From Allacma fusca (taxonomy: Eukaryota; Arthropoda; Collembola; Symphypleona; Sminthuridae), in assembly GCA_947179485.1 (NCBI GenBank), contig OX359247.1, positions 51,743,131 to 51,807,130 on the forward strand: 64,000 nt of DNA, given 5' to 3'. The notes beneath the pieces were generated by a model. That model searched no databases and was not told the origin of the DNA. It saw only the letters and a program-made list of their open reading frames with translations. Position numbers and translations under genes: made by a program. Of the stretch, positions 35,787 to 50,800 are shown one piece after another (position 1 is the first letter of the stretch; every line of letters begins with the position of its first letter).

Positions 35787-38700
35787 GTGAGGGGAAGACT
35801 CCAGAGGAGGATAAGTGTCTACTTACAATACCCTTCACTGGCGTTGCTTATGGTAAAACCTCTCTGAAACTCTGTCTATATACAACTACCTACTTCTGGT
35901 AGGAAAGCTGCCTCTGATATATCTCGAAGCGAAAAGGTAACTTTTTTTAATCTTCCACTCCCATGAATTCCATTTCCAAAGTTGTGTTCGGGATAGTGCA
36001 GTGTAGTCTCAGTCTCTCTCTCTCTCTGTGTGTGTGTACCTGTCGTACGTTTACCTTTCATTTACCTTCAATTTATGTATCTCCACAGTGAGTAACCCAC
36101 GGGTACAGGGAAAAAAATAGGATATACAAACTTTACTACTATTTCACTGGTATTCACAGGTGTGGGTAGTCTCGTACAGGTTGCTTTGACTCTGGCTTAT
36201 TTCTTTAGTGGAGTCAATTATTATATTACTATATATCTATCCCTTTAGTATGAGCGTACATGCATATATGTATATAGTCTCTCTGGCCGGACAGAGGGAT
36301 GAATACCTGAGGGAATTCAAAAAGTCCTAATGTAATATTACTGAACAAGGAGCCGCTCAGTCAACGGCTGTAGTGTAAAGCTCACTGCCTCACTTTTAGG
36401 ACACCTGTGCTAACCAGGGTATTTTCACTGGCCTGAATACATAGCTGACAATCCTTTGAATTTACTCTAAACTAACTTGTGTCCAAATTTATTCACAATC
36501 ATATCAAAATTAGTCAAACTCTCCGTAAGTTTCTTAATTTTTAATTTCATATCTATATATATCTTCCCATAACCATTACAATAGAGTCAGTATTTATTTT
36601 TTGAGTGAAGCATCTCTCAGCAGGGTAGTCACAACTGTGCTAGTGAATGCACTATTTACTACTCATGGATTGTGGGGGGAGGGGGGGGGTTGCGTTACAC
36701 TTGATAATTAGTGAGTTGTTTATTGTACTTGGGCAAACCAGTGGGCAATCAATGTTATCGGTGACTTCCCAACCCTAATCTTAATTATTGAGAGTCGGAG
36801 CGTGAAACATTGGGAATTAGTTTTTGGTACTTGATTAAGGTCAAGAATTAAATCCCAATGAGGATCAACTGACTTGCTATTAAATACATGGTTAAAGTAT
36901 ATGTAATTACTATAGGGAAATATCCTGTGAGATTGTATCATGCAGCTAGAGTTAATGAGATTTGAAACAATCATCCTTTTTTGTGTTCAACAGGTGGGGA
37001 ATTGAATTGAATTCTACGACATATAGGTACTGCACAGCCCCCTCCTATTTACCCAATAGTCTTCTTCCCATACCCTTGACGCAAGAACTAAATCAAATTA
37101 TTAGCATTTGTGTCGATAGTTTTATAATTGGGCACAGATGTACACAGAGAAAAATTACATGTGTCTACAGGTGCTTGGGACACACAAATATTTACTTGAA
37201 ACAGTCTATTAAAGAAGACATAAGGAAGGAGTATCAGATCGTTCCAACCATATAACTTTATATGTTACTAACTTAACCGTGTCTTCATTATATAGTTTCT
37301 GTGTGTGGAGTGCATTGGAAGAAATTATTGCCCCTGTGATTCCTTTGACGACTCAAAGACAATGACACAACAGTCTGCTCTCCAATAAAATCTTCTTGTA
37401 TAGGTATCTATATACAGTGCTGTCAGAGATATTACATTACCAATATACGGACGTGATGAAAAATTGACGTATTTTTGCGGTTGATTTCATTCTCATCGTT
37501 ATGTGAACTCAAAGTGTAGGAAAATATCAGGAAAGTCACCTTTTATAGAATCGGATCGAAACAAAAAATTGGTAAGTTTTTTTATATTTCCATTTACGGC
37601 TCTACTGTAGATATATGTGTGTGTAGCTCACTGTATACTCAGTTACACTATTGTTAGAATATAAATGGTACTATTTTTAGCATCTTACCAAACCTATGAG
37701 ACCATTACACACGACTGTGTGGTACAGTGAGGAGTGTAATAAGAATAGTTTCAAAAGTGCAACTCACGTTCAGATTATTAACATTGACAATTAATTTCCC
37801 GTCTCAAGGTGCCAACAAACAATGGAAGTAAATATTTTTTTGGGTGTTATTACCATTAGGCAAAAAAGGATGTGACTTATGGGGAGTATTGGGTGGGCGT
37901 AGGAAGTACGTTTCATTCTGTCTTCCACTCGCACAATCTATTGTAGGACATGGAACGTTTAGGACGCTGATAGCCGTACCTTTAACTAAACAGGGAAATA
38001 CATAGAAGTAATTAATCATAGGTTATTCCTTTTTATGAAAGATCTCATCCCTTTATTTTAGTTTCATGCTACCTCAAAGGAACCAAAATACGTTATGTTG
38101 AAAGAGAAAAAAAAAACCCTAATGCAATTTTCCCTGAAATAATAATCCCATGGTTTAGTGCACATTTCATCCTCCTTGAGTCCAGTTCTGTAGTCTTTTC
38201 CATATAAGTATGAATATCTACTCAAGATATGTATGCCTGTCTCTACACATTCATAAGAAACCTTCCTATTAATATGTATATTTAAGTACTATCATCACAC
38301 ATCTTAAATTTTACTTTCGTCTCGTCAGACTCATTACTTCATTTCCGCTTATTCTCTCGAGATTCTGCCAAAATATTGTCTACAGGAATTCAGTGTAGAC
38401 TATTTTTGCATTATAAAGAACGCAAAAGGTATACTGAGAACATGGTTGGACTTGACCATGAGCATGACAAAGTGGCAAGGTCGGCTAAATAAAGTGTTTT
38501 TGCAGGAATCTTATTTACGACTCAGGGTTGTGTAAATCAAAGTCCCACGGCAGGATGCTATTTTGGTCATTTCTAAATGTAGCCAGCCACAACTGGGCAT
38601 ATTGAGCATTTTCAAAATTATGCCAGCATACTTTTACCATATTTAGAAATTTTTCAAGGGAATGTAACCAGAATAACCTTACAAAAGACGAGTTTTTAAA

Positions 38701-39680
38701 AACTTTGTGAGTAACATGAAATTTTGTCGACGGTAATGTAACAACAAAATTCCTGGGCCAGTGCTTAAATTAGGTTTGTGTATATTAGGACCTAAGTTCA
38801 TAGTTGCTAGTCGGATGTGCTATGTGTACATGTGGAATATATAGAAAATTATAGGTTATATATATATACGTATGTATATACATACACATTTATTTTCAAA
38901 TCCAACAAAACATTGAGTTGCTCATGTAATCAGGCATCCAAAGATTTCTGATCTCTCCATTTCTAACAGAATTAAAAAAATAAGAATATTGACTAAAGGG
39001 AAAGAATAAAGTCAAGCGATCAAATTAATGAAGCAGAGTCGGGGATTTTTTAGGGAAATTTTTAATTCCTGAAATCCAATTATCCATAAAAAAAGTTGAC
39101 GCTATTTTGTGATAAATTTTGCCGGTTTCTAAATTCGATACCAAGCGGATCATTGCATCCCTAATGATGCGGACAGTGTTCCACACTGCTTGGTTTAGCT
39201 GGAGAAACTCCGATCTTGCAGCGTTCATTTGATCCATGGGACATTTTTTGTTGACACATGTTATGTTCTATGTAATTATACTTTCGTTCATTTAAAATTT
39301 CTGTTAGAAAAGTTTCTTTAACATGGTCCAGTCTTAAATTTTTTCATGGCTGGATTATAAATTCTATGAAAACCCCTGTCGGAAATCCCCAAAACGTAGG
39401 GGATTTTAATTTTTACAACCCTGACTTCCGTTGTTATGCTTATAAGCTTCTGCACTTGTTTACAACTCGTCATTTCTTCCATGTAATTATCCTTTAAGTC
39501 TAAAAAAAACACTTAAGCTATGTCACAAAAGGTATGGTTTTAATAAAGCGTAGGCCTTTAGAACAAAGAGTAAATTCCTTACTGCACATAAATGCATAGC
39601 TATTTACATTGTCAATTATTGCAAGAGCAAGATTCGTGTGGAACAAGTCTCTAGCAAAAACTGTCGCCTGGTGATGAAAT

Positions 39681-39724
39681 TCACACACACATAGACACAC
39701 ACACACAAACACACACACACACTC
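39681..39724. repeat. imperfect (CA)n microsatellite
   Basis: CA repeats interrupted by ATAG and AA. Confidence 0.9.
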
Positions 39725-40380
39725 ACTCAAGAATGCTAAGCATGATGAGATTTAAACAAGCTGAAGTACGGGGCTATACTTACAATACTTAGATATCAAA
39801 TACTAGTGAGGAAAGGATTCATCCGGTTTTTCTACAAAATGGACATATTACATGTTTTTCCATGCTGTGGAGCCCATACAATATTCCACTCTGTCAGTCT
39901 GACATACCGAACATATTAGCCAAATTAACATTATGAGCCTCTCTATGGACACGGAATTCAAACAATTAATTCCCCGTTGAAAAACTTGTTTTTTATGTAC
40001 ATCTGACAGTCAGTGGGAGTATAGATGTATGTCCATTCTGTAGACCCCACCGAAAACTCATAGGATACATATAAAAGTTTTACTGTGATAATCACCGTGC
40101 TTGTCCAGTCATTAGCAATAATCTACATGCCTGTGACCGGTTTAGAGATACTCCTTGACTACTTGTGTAATTATGCTGAAGATACGTGTAACTATCTGCT
40201 CGCTACGGAATAAAAACCGTGATGACTTTCCATAGTCATGACCGGTATAGGATCTTCCTAAGGAAAAATAATTTGCATGAAAATAATAATACTATACAGA
40301 TATAAGTGAGTCATGCATCGCATTCTAATCCTGGGCTCCATGGACAGAAAGTAAATGAAAGGAATTGATGGGGATTTATT

Positions 40381-41049
40381 TTATTTCAGGACTATATCGT
40401 CTCTCAAGTCAACATTTGAAGAAAGCTTAAAGTGATTATAACTTGATGTTCCAAGATTTTTTAATTTATATAAAAAAAAACATACAAACTCAAACTTGTA
40501 AAAGAAATTAATGATCAAAAAGATGACTCGAGCTTGTCGACGAGCCTTGCTGTAAAAATGATGAGAATTAAACGGTCCCTGTAATTGTAAAGATGACAAA
40601 CAACCCCAGAAACAAACATTTATTAGTTGAGAATTCCTAAAGAAAAAAAAATCAGAGTGAAGTTTAGGGAAACCAGGACGAGTGAGACGGAGAAGAATGC
40701 GGAAACCTGAAAATAAACGGATTTGGTTACTACGAAATGTATGACTATATAAGTGAACATGCCAGAGCCAAGTAAGGATTGAAGTATTGTCAGAGACAAG
40801 AATCTTCTAAACACTTGCATGTGTATAGTATACCATTCTCAGAGCCAGAACTGAGCAAGGTATGAGATGTACTACTAGAGAGCTCCAACAAGTGTAAAAG
40901 TTATAGTATCTATTCATGTCCAATTTATTTTTTATTGAAGACTCCACCGTCATCCCCGTTAAACATCCATACGGATCGTCGTCGTAACTTATTTGTGAAT
41001 TTGTGTCTGAGGTGTTTGGTTGTTCATTCAAGTTCGACGACTCATTCAA
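40381..41049 (-). other. possible small membrane-protein gene or pseudogene, unresolved
   Basis: Minus-strand frames at 41049-40807, 40820-40623 and 40599-40381 lie in series. The first has an acidic, Asn-rich start and then a hydrophobic stretch (SSLVVHLIPCSVLALRM); the second has two or three hydrophobic stretches. The first two frames overlap by 14 bases in different phases and I could not find splice sites that join them properly. A good acceptor (tttacaattacag) does precede the third. I do not recognise the family. It could be a multi-pass receptor fragment, a broken gene or chance. Confidence 0.25.
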
Positions 41050-41347
41050 TAGAATCCTCTGGTTTCTGTACTCATCTACTACACACGGGATTCGTACATG
41101 CTACGTTACAATAATGGTATATTGACTAAATGCTCCGAGGCTATCTTCAGACAGAAATGCTCCACAAATATCTTTCCCACGTGAGTAAATCCACAGGAAT
41201 GGGAATGCTTCTGCTGTTATAGTGTTTACAGTTTCATCCACGAGAAAAAAGAATCAAATCAATACCATACATAATAGTGTGGTGGTATAAAAAAAAAAAA
41301 AAAAAAAAACTCGCAAACCAGTGAGCAAAGTGTACTTTAGATAGAAA

Positions 41348-44300
41348 ATGCATGAGATGTGGGAAATGCAACAGCCTCCTCAGTCAGATCGGAAATATGT
41401 GATCCCCACACATTCCGAACACTCACCAAGTCCTCTGAGAAGATCGCATGGTTTGGGAGGGGGGATGGGGACCGGCGGGGGTACCGGTGCGGCTGAGGAT
41501 CTCCATGCCTGGTCCATTTACCGTCAGAACCTCAACTCCGACTTCACAGACTCAGCCCTGGGCTCGGACGAAAGGTCTCCTTTGCCTTACGGGAATTTCC
41601 AACTAAGGGAACAGACTGTTCAGAGTATCCTCCGACATCCAAGACTTGCCCCTAGGTCGGAATTAGGCTCTAATATGTACGCTTACTTGAAATTCGGTCT
41701 TCCAAGAGTTTTCCCTCCAAACGTGTCCTCACCCCCTGGGAGACATCCCATGCATAAGGATGCATCCTCTGGGTATGACTCCGCGGATGAGAGGAATCAG
41801 AGTCCACATCAGACAGCGGGTCATGCCAGGAGTAGATCCCGGATGACGGACAGGGGACTCAGCTCAGGGCATCATCATACGAACGAGAGTGTTCTTAGGG
41901 CTGGGAGAGCCCGGTCCGAGACGGACTTGCGGGAGGGGATGGTTCCGAATCGGTTCACAAGTGCCACGAACACTACAGGGGGTGGACGGAAGTTACGAGG
42001 TGCCAATAGCGAAGCTAATCTTATGCACGAGCAGATGCGGCCGATTTCCAAGAATGGATCGCAGGTTCGTTGTTTGTTTTTTTTTATCTTCTTGTATATT
42101 ATGTATGTTTGTAGAGTATACATACATATGTACATAGATACTTTCTTTGTATTAATACTATTATTTACTTTTCATCCCTTGCTTTCTAACCCTTTAGAAA
42201 CCGTTCATTCAACCACTTCCATACCATATTGTCTCATCCTACATTTTACTTTTTTGTAAGAGTAAATAAATAATATATTCATAGAATTATAATACATACC
42301 ATATTTAGAACTGGTTCTGTTCTAATTCAATCTATGACTGGTCTATGACTGGTTTCAGATCAAGTTTCTTCTTCTTCTTGTAATTTAGCTTCCATACAAT
42401 TAATTTTTGATTCAAACTTGTGTTCAACCTCCAAGGGCCCGGAATCCTTTTAAATTAGCATTCGTTTGACTTACTTTAAAAAAACAAAAATCTCTTTTCT
42501 TAGGTTTTCTTCACGGAAGACAAAATGAAGATAATTGTATTTCAGAAATGCCCTTTCATTTGAAAAATGTTTGTCCCTATTTTTAAAATACGTTTAAATA
42601 ATGAGCTTTGTTAGCATTTAAAATTTAAGCCTGACATATGCTTTAAAACATTGGAAGAAAATAAAATTCCGATGACATACATATTTACATGTGAAAAGTG
42701 TGGTAGGATGTATATTGTAATTTCTAGTCATATATGTATATTCAAGGTACAAAAGGTAGATACTTAGATATAGTGAAGTGAAAATTGTAATATTACATAT
42801 TTGATATATAGCCCATATGCTTTGCCTACAATTTAAAATGACATGTGCTTTAACTTGCAGATATCATTAGTATCACGTCAGTCCCGACCCGGTCTCCTCA
42901 ATGGAGTCAACCCAGGGTTCATGAGTCATAAAGGAGGGGTAATCAATGGCGGACATTCAGTCTATGGGGAAGGGAGCGTTGCGGGAGGATTGGACGCAGA
43001 CAGTCATGAGTCTTACTTCAAGCATCCTCATCTTCAGGTACTGATCGATGATCAAGTTTGACTTGATTCTTGTTGAAGATAAACAGCTATAAGTAGAACC
43101 ATTAGCTTGTGATGGGCATCTATCTATTTAGTAGTAGACGTGTAATTTCCTAGTGGGATTTTATTTAGCACTGGCATACATCCATAATTATATATAAGTA
43201 TACATACATACATACATACATACATACGTACCTACTTGGGTCTGTAGATGCGTCCAAGTCTGATCTCACTGTGTTCTAGTTCCCTCAATACACTTGATAC
43301 CATGATCAACTGTGAAATGAGACGGTGGACAGACAGTTAGTCATACAAGAGCGTTCTGAATAATAATCATATTGGATGACAAAGTGCGACTATGTTGATA
43401 CTGTAAAATAAGACTACTGGTGCGAATAAATTTATATATATGTATATATATATATATTGTTAAATATTTAACGGTTCCTTGACCGTGAGAGAGGCTTTAT
43501 ATCACTCTTGGATATATTTATTTGCCCTGACGCAAATGATGGTCTCCTCCTTCTCTCCACTAGTCTTTTCCCTGTGTATGTATAAGTATATACGATGCTA
43601 ACTGGTCGAAGAATCTGAATGAGGAATTCCTGGTCGTATATATTTATGTATTCACGAGAGGAAAAGGTTGCATGCGTCTGCGGGATGAAGATTCATTCAA
43701 CAACAGTATGAAGGTAGTTGGCATAACTTGATAATGACTCAGGGGGTAATATTTGCTAAGCTTACACATTGTTTATAGTTTTACAGTAACTGACTACTTT
43801 TTAGTATGTAGGAGTTTTTTACCCATTCTTTTTTGTTCTCTAGTAGACCAAAGCCTCATGTGTGGATGGATACAGACATATATGTAATTACGTACATGTG
43901 TGTTCGTGTGTGTGTGTGTGTGTGTATGTGTAAGCACTGAAAGGACATTAAAGGTAGCAGTTCCCAGTTCCTCAGTGTAGTGTAGTAGTAGTAGGTTGTA
44001 ACAGTCCCTTCCATTTAATATTTCAAATGCAAGTTTGCCCTTTCATTGACACTTTGCAAGTCGGAAGAGACGGGGTTTGCATAAACCCATGTTTATTCAT
44101 ACGCGTCAACGAGCGGATTCCTATGCATTGTATTAGGCTCAAGTGTCAAAAATGAGGAACCAAGTGTCATTAACACTGTGGTGTCAGCTTAGTTTTCCTA
44201 TGTATTACAAACTTGTCTAATAATTTTTTAATGGCTCTCTCTCTCTCTCTCTCTCTCTCATTCTCTCTCTCTCTCTCTCTCTCTCCATTTATTTTATACT

Positions 44301-47300
44301 GTCATATAGTAGGAGTCATATATGTGAGTTAACCGTACTTCCACTGTTCCAACTTGAGTACATCCATGGAAGATGCATATAGCGGTAATTCTGCAAAACT
44401 ACAATATTTTTAACATCCAATTTACAAGCAGAACATGAGCCCGGACCGTTGGGATTCCAATTACCTCATCCCTGAGGGATGGATGTCTCATTGTTTTTCC
44501 TCTCTGTTCAATTAAACGTCCCTATTTTGTATGCATGGAAATATCCTATTTTTTCTATCGGCTCCAATTGCATCTCTGCATATAATCACTACTACATCCG
44601 GAATAATGTATTCTCCTCACATATATGATTATTTATATTACAAGTGTATTACATAGGCGTTATGACTGCATGTGTACATTTGCATATATTTATGTTTCAT
44701 CCACAAAATATTCCTCACTTTGCAGGTACGTGGTTTATGTTCGGAGGCTTCTGGGGGAGGGAGTCGGGGTCGTGTTCTGGATGGGATTTCTTTTGACCTT
44801 CGTGGTGGGGAAATCATGGCCCTCATGACAACCACAGGTGAGTTGCTTTTAAAAAATTTGAAAGCATGCCAAAAAAAAAAAAAAACAAGACTTCCTTTTC
44901 TCCTTGCTTTCATTTAAATGTCTTGTTGCTCTGTATAAGCACCCATTTTTTCCTCCCTTTACATGTGTCTAACTTTATGGTAGCAATATTTTGCTGATGT
45001 TCGAAGTTTCCATTCCTTAAGACCTATGATCTCTAATGGGGTATGTGGAATTAAGTAGAATTAGTAATTACATATATAGATAATTATGTATATGCTGCTA
45101 CCTGAATCCATTTGGAAGCCCAGCCACTTCGCCTACAGTATTTGCAAAACACTAATCCTTGAGCAAGCATTTACGAACGATATTAAATCCGACTATAAAA
45201 AATTAGCATAGGGATGAGTAAAACCAGTAATGGTAAGCAGTGACAATAATGAAGCACAAATCTTCCTCGCATCTCCCTAGGTGGTATTCTAATATGCTAA
45301 GTCTATCCGGTAGACTCAATGGAGGAAGAACAGGGGAAAATTTGTAGAAATACTATTTAAGTCGCTGCCCTCCCTTCCAAGAGAGTCTTATCTCTCTTAC
45401 ATTCTTAATTATTCATATAAATTTTGCCACTAGCCCCACTCCTACTGTAGACAGACTGCTACTTCTTACACTTACTACTATAAAATACCTCCATCTGTCC
45501 CATTCAGGAGGGTTAACACATGTGAAAGGATGTTTTTACAAGGGAAGAACAACCCTTTAAATTTTTTTTTCACTCGAGTAGGAAGAGATGCACTCATGCA
45601 AATCCTTTTCCTTTAACAATTGGCCATACATAACGTGTTGGATCTGCGTATAGTCTTCCTTTTTATTATTGAAGATATGACTAAGGAGTGAAGAGCATGG
45701 AGTGTATTACATTAAATAATGTAGAATTTAAAAAAGTACTTGGGAGTAAATATTCTAAGGCAAAATCCCTCCGTATGTCATTACCCACACACCTAATGGA
45801 GACAAGGGCTGAGGAAAAAGAGAAAAATCTACGCCTATACAAATAACAACAAAGTGCCCAATGCTTAATGATACAGAAATTCCCTGAGCGAGTAAAGATT
45901 GTTCATATCAATCCTGACGTCTGACTCGTTGTCAGCTGGCATTGTGCATATCTATAGATACACCGTATAAATGTAATTACGGTACAGGTGTATTATGTAC
46001 GCTTAGGTTAGGCAATCCCCATGCCAAAAAAAAAAAAAAAATGGATAAAAAAATTACAGAGATTTGTGCAAAGTGCTGGTTCTCTATGGTAATAGCCATT
46101 GTTGTTGTTCCTGGGATGATGTTATTATTTAGTACTTTATTGAGCAGGAGACTCAGAACTGTGTATACACCCTGAAATAATACAGTAATTTGCTCTTCTA
46201 GTGGGACTGCCACTATAAAGTATCTATATTTATGTACTGGCATTGTTGGAGAGCACCAACGCCTGTCCCTCCTTCGCCTCTCGCTCTTTCCCATGGCTGT
46301 CAATCCGTATATCAATTATTTACTCATTTTTATCCCAACTACAATCAGGCCATTGTGCCTGTCTGCCCAGAGAGATACATACCCTTGATAACGGGTAGGT
46401 AACAGTTCTGTCGGGACGGCAGCCCTTTTTCATTGTAATTAATATAAAATGTGGAACAAAAAATAATGAAAGTTGTTTTTTGGGGGTGAAAGTGTCAATT
46501 CACAAAAGTTGTTGTTTTTGTGCGTCTCTACATGTACTGTTGCGTCCTACAAAACAACTCTGAGATTATTAGATTTCTTCACTGGACATTATTAATAATT
46601 TCTGATGTCACTATATGGCTTGTATAGTCATAACATATGAATTTTGCTTGGCTCACATATTATTGTTAGACAATATAAGTGTGGGCCTTCCAACTGGGTG
46701 GTTCACTCTATATTTTATAGGTATACGTAGGTGTGTTTGACGTAACGGAAAAAAAATATCAAAACTCATGTACTGTACAATCTTAAATCTATTACATATA
46801 CACTCTAGGATAAAAAGCTTTTAGTATCTGCATTATTCAGCCCAACAAATTCACAAGTGTGAAAAAAAGTAGGGCAAATTCTTGAAAAGGGAGGAAATGG
46901 ATTGTATTGGAATCTAATATGTAATTCTCTGGCTTCAAGCCGCGTCCAGACAATCGGCAATCAGCGACAGTCATTCCACTCACAGTCAAAGGCTTTTATG
47001 TATGAACTATGGACAGACAACAATGCTCTAGGAGGTGTTGATGGATACGTGTGGGTATTGTCCAAGCAGAACTTTATTCGGGAAAGCAGCTCATGAGACT
47101 TAGTCAAAGATATTTGTTAAAAGGTATACGCTTACAATTAAAGCAGGATTATCAAAACTGCGGTATTTTGAGGGAAGGTGAATTCGTTTCTCTTTTCTCA
47201 CGACATACAGATATAGGAACTAAACACACGACTCATGCTAGCTGTGTATGTGTGTGTGTGTGTGTCTGTGTACTTGTCTCTCAAACTTTTCCCTTTATTT

Positions 47301-47806
47301 ACACGTATCAGGATTTTTGGGGTGCACAACGGATTAGCATCTGAGAACATTTTCTCCTGTAATCTTTTTCTAAAGAGAGATCCTCAGACGGACAGCCGAA
47401 AACAAGAGCTAATTTTAGCCCACTTAAATTTCATTACAAGTCACCTACATTTTCATCACTTGACAGTATGGGTCCTCTTCAAATAATATTCATTTTTTTT
47501 TAAAGCGTGGTTGAGCAGGGGGCTCAGGTAAATATCTCTCAGATGTAAATATAGGGAAGATGTTCCAAAAGTAAAATGCAAGTCACATCAGGAAAGGAAA
47601 TGGAGAGTTTAATTAGAGAAATTATCAGTTTGTTCACGAGCGTTGGAAATTAAAGAGAGATGTTATGTCTTCACTTTGTAAATGTCAGGTAGGAGATCTG
47701 CTGGTCTGCTACTACCTCTGAAAAATGAGAATTTACTAAAACTTAACATCCATTTGTATGAGGAGGCAAAAGAGGATTTAGCCGAGCTTTAAATATTTAT
47801 TAGGGT

Positions 47807-47839
<33 letters not shown>

Positions 47840-50800
47840 CCCTCTCACTGTGTCCTGACTACAATCTGTAATGTTTACTATTCCCGAAGAGACTCCTCAC
47901 TGTCATACGGATCCTTCCACTATTACCACAACGCATGCACATATTTTGCTCACCTTTCCATACACCACAAGTAGGAAATTATGCAAGCTTTAACTTTTAA
48001 CAGTCTGGATTTTGACGACCAAGATGATGAGGATGACTTGAATGTTTATTACCCTGAAAATGTAATTTTCTCCTCATTAGTTTTATCATCATTGTTAATC
48101 TCTCCACAGCTTTTAATGACTCTCTCCCGCATCTCTCCTCCCTGACGTCTCCAATCTCTTCCCTTAAATATTAACTCTGTCTGTCATGGCCTAATATTTA
48201 TTTCTCTGTTGATTTCTAAAGGGAAATAATAGTTACTGTCATAGTTGCATCTATATTTAAATTAATAGTTACGTTTATTCTCCCTCTCATAATTTATCCG
48301 TAATATTAAACTCTCAGAGTTAGGATAATAAGAGTAATGAACCACTTATGGAGCCAGTTCAGGGGTCACTGATTCCTGATGTCCATTGCTGGGAGAGTGC
48401 TTCTAGTATAGGAATTAGTATTATTATTAAGTGATATGAAGCTATGAATGCCAACTGTGTATGTATGCATATATATGGTAGCAGATTATAATCCTGTGTA
48501 GGATTTGTTGCAGTAATTACAGAAGCAAGTACTAATTTCATGTAATTTAAAAACAGTCCCAATATCATTTATTTTTCTGAGTAATTACTTACAAACTTTT
48601 ACTTACTTTTCGTTACAAAATCTCTTAAAATGTTTTTACTAGCTGGTGAAGGAACAGCTCTTTTGGACATCCTCGCAGGACGACGCACACATCGGAAACG
48701 AATCGGAGGAGAATTTTTGCTCAATGGGAATCCTGTCAGTTTGACCCGGCTGGGAAGTCGGGTTGCCTATGTTCGTAGGGATTACCGAATGCATCCTGAT
48801 ATCACTGTTGCTCAAACCATGAGATTCCATGCATTGCTAAGGAAGCCCATTAGGACTACCTCAGCCCACGACAAAAATACGAGAGTAAGTTACCAAGTGT
48901 TTTCATGAATAGATGGACTAATTGTAAGTATGTACATACAAAACCTAATGACTCCTTCAAAATGTTATCTTAGTTTCTTTGGAGCAAATCTCTCTGAAAA
49001 CAAACAAAAAAAAAGAATGTAAATGAAAATGAAAGGAATTAAAAATTACCCATGAGTGTGCATAATAGAGTAAATGCACATATACGGAACCACCCATGTC
49101 TGTATGTACTCTTGTATTTTTGAGGGAGAAGTTTTTATCCCAAGGAGCAGAAATTTGTAGAGAAATTTGGGCGTGAATCCGGCAAAAATTGGGTGACAAA
49201 AATGAATGGTTGGCTGATCATCATGAAAGAAGTGCCGAGCTAACGGAACGATTGTATAAGCATAAAAATAAGGTCAATATCGATTAATACCGTGACTCTA
49301 ACTTGGGTGACAGCAATTAATCTAGTGCTCAAAGCCTGAACAGTTTCAAGGTGAAAGGGAAAAGGAGGAAAATATATAGTTGAGTAAGCCAGGAGGCTTA
49401 TTGAGGAAATTGAATGAAAATGAAAATTTGTTTGGATTTTTGTTTTTTTTTTCTTTTGACAAATTCATTGATATATTTGATTGGGAATTGTTTGTAGATA
49501 AATGTACTACTGGAAGAATTAGGCTTGGCTTCAGTGCGTCACAGTCTGGTGGAGCAATTAACATCGGCAGAGCGTCAAAGACTGGCTGTCGGGTGTCAAC
49601 TCCTTTTAGACACAGATATTGTCCTCTTGGATCAACCTACAAGAGGAATGGATATATTTGATACTTTCTTCTTGGTAAGAAACCAATATATGAATTTCAA
49701 CTGAGGCAGTAAATTGATGTTGATTGTTTTTTTTCTGGGTTGAAATTGTTATTTCGTCGCGGACTGTAGCTTCGTACAGGGTAATGCAAAATCTCCCCCC
49801 TCAGCCCATATATTTAGGAGTCAAAGTCAAAAAATTTTTAATCCCTTATTTTTTAGCAAGTTATCTTTCAAAATTGTAAAAAATCTGTAGCTCAAAAACG
49901 TTTGATAGTGGCTCCGGAAGTGGAGGATTATTTTGGAAGAGCAAAATTTTGACAACTTTCGAATTTTTATTCCCATTTTAAAATTAAAAGAAAAACATTT
50001 TGTCTCTTGTCTGGAACAATTTTCGTATGCTTTCCAACGAGCTTTCAAACAGATCCTTACATTGAGAATTTCAGGCATGACCGAGAAAAATAGAAGGCTA
50101 AGTTGGGTAAATCCAGCTGGTGAGCGAATGTGGTAAATGTACAGGAAAGCAAGAGTTTCTGATGTTGCCACTGTATCATCGACCATCTGGTGTTCAAAAA
50201 AATTACTCTAAAAACTGTACTTGTAGCATATTTCATGAGATTTCATCTGCAGATTATTTCATCCTCCCAGCAGAAAAATTAGTTTAATTGAATCCGAAAT
50301 GAAAATTGTGCGACACGGTTTAAGGATTGTTTTAGGAATTTGATATCATCATTAAAATCTGTTGCATTATTTCAGTCTTGTCTGACATTAAATTTTTAAA
50401 AGTGTGGAAGAAAGCTAGGAAATCAGATATTTTATTATATTTACCCTTCCATGGAATGATAGGAAATGACAAATGTTTTACAGGACCCTGCACATACAAA
50501 TAATCTTTTGCGGTTAGGAAAAGACCAAAGGTGCTTGCTACTGTGTAATTCAGCGTTATGATTGGGCTTGTGTAATAAAAAAAGAAATGGAAATTGATCT
50601 CTAGGTGGATTACCTTCGTCAATGGAGTACGCGTGCAAGGATCATACTCATGACGATACACCCCCCTACCTTTGAGATTTTCTCAATGTTTACTAAAGTC
50701 GCCTTGACGTCCATGGGCCGTCTTATGTTTTACGGGCATCGGAGGGAAATGCTCCCGTATTTTGCCTTCATTGAGTATCCTTGCCCAGGTTTTAAGAACC

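Larger units (their letters stand above)
33313..41347. other. 8-kb region between the divergent ABCG start codons
   Basis: Holds candidate non-coding leader exons for both transporters, CA and CT/GT microsatellites (35621-35640, 36011-36037, 39681-39724), a run of about 21 A at 41289-41309, and three short minus-strand open frames at 40381-41049 discussed separately. The frame at 39025-39237 (minus) is a 70-residue unknown without splice support. I see no established gene. Confidence 0.45.

Noticed and set aside
35687-35902. Plus-strand 71-codon frame
   Set aside because: It runs through a strong splice donor (CAGACAG|GTGAGG) and has no family content. A non-coding leader exon is the better reading.
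41875-42137. Frames on both strands inside ABCG8-like exon 1
   Set aside because: They overlap the in-phase coding exon and look like shadows of its GC-richer sequence.
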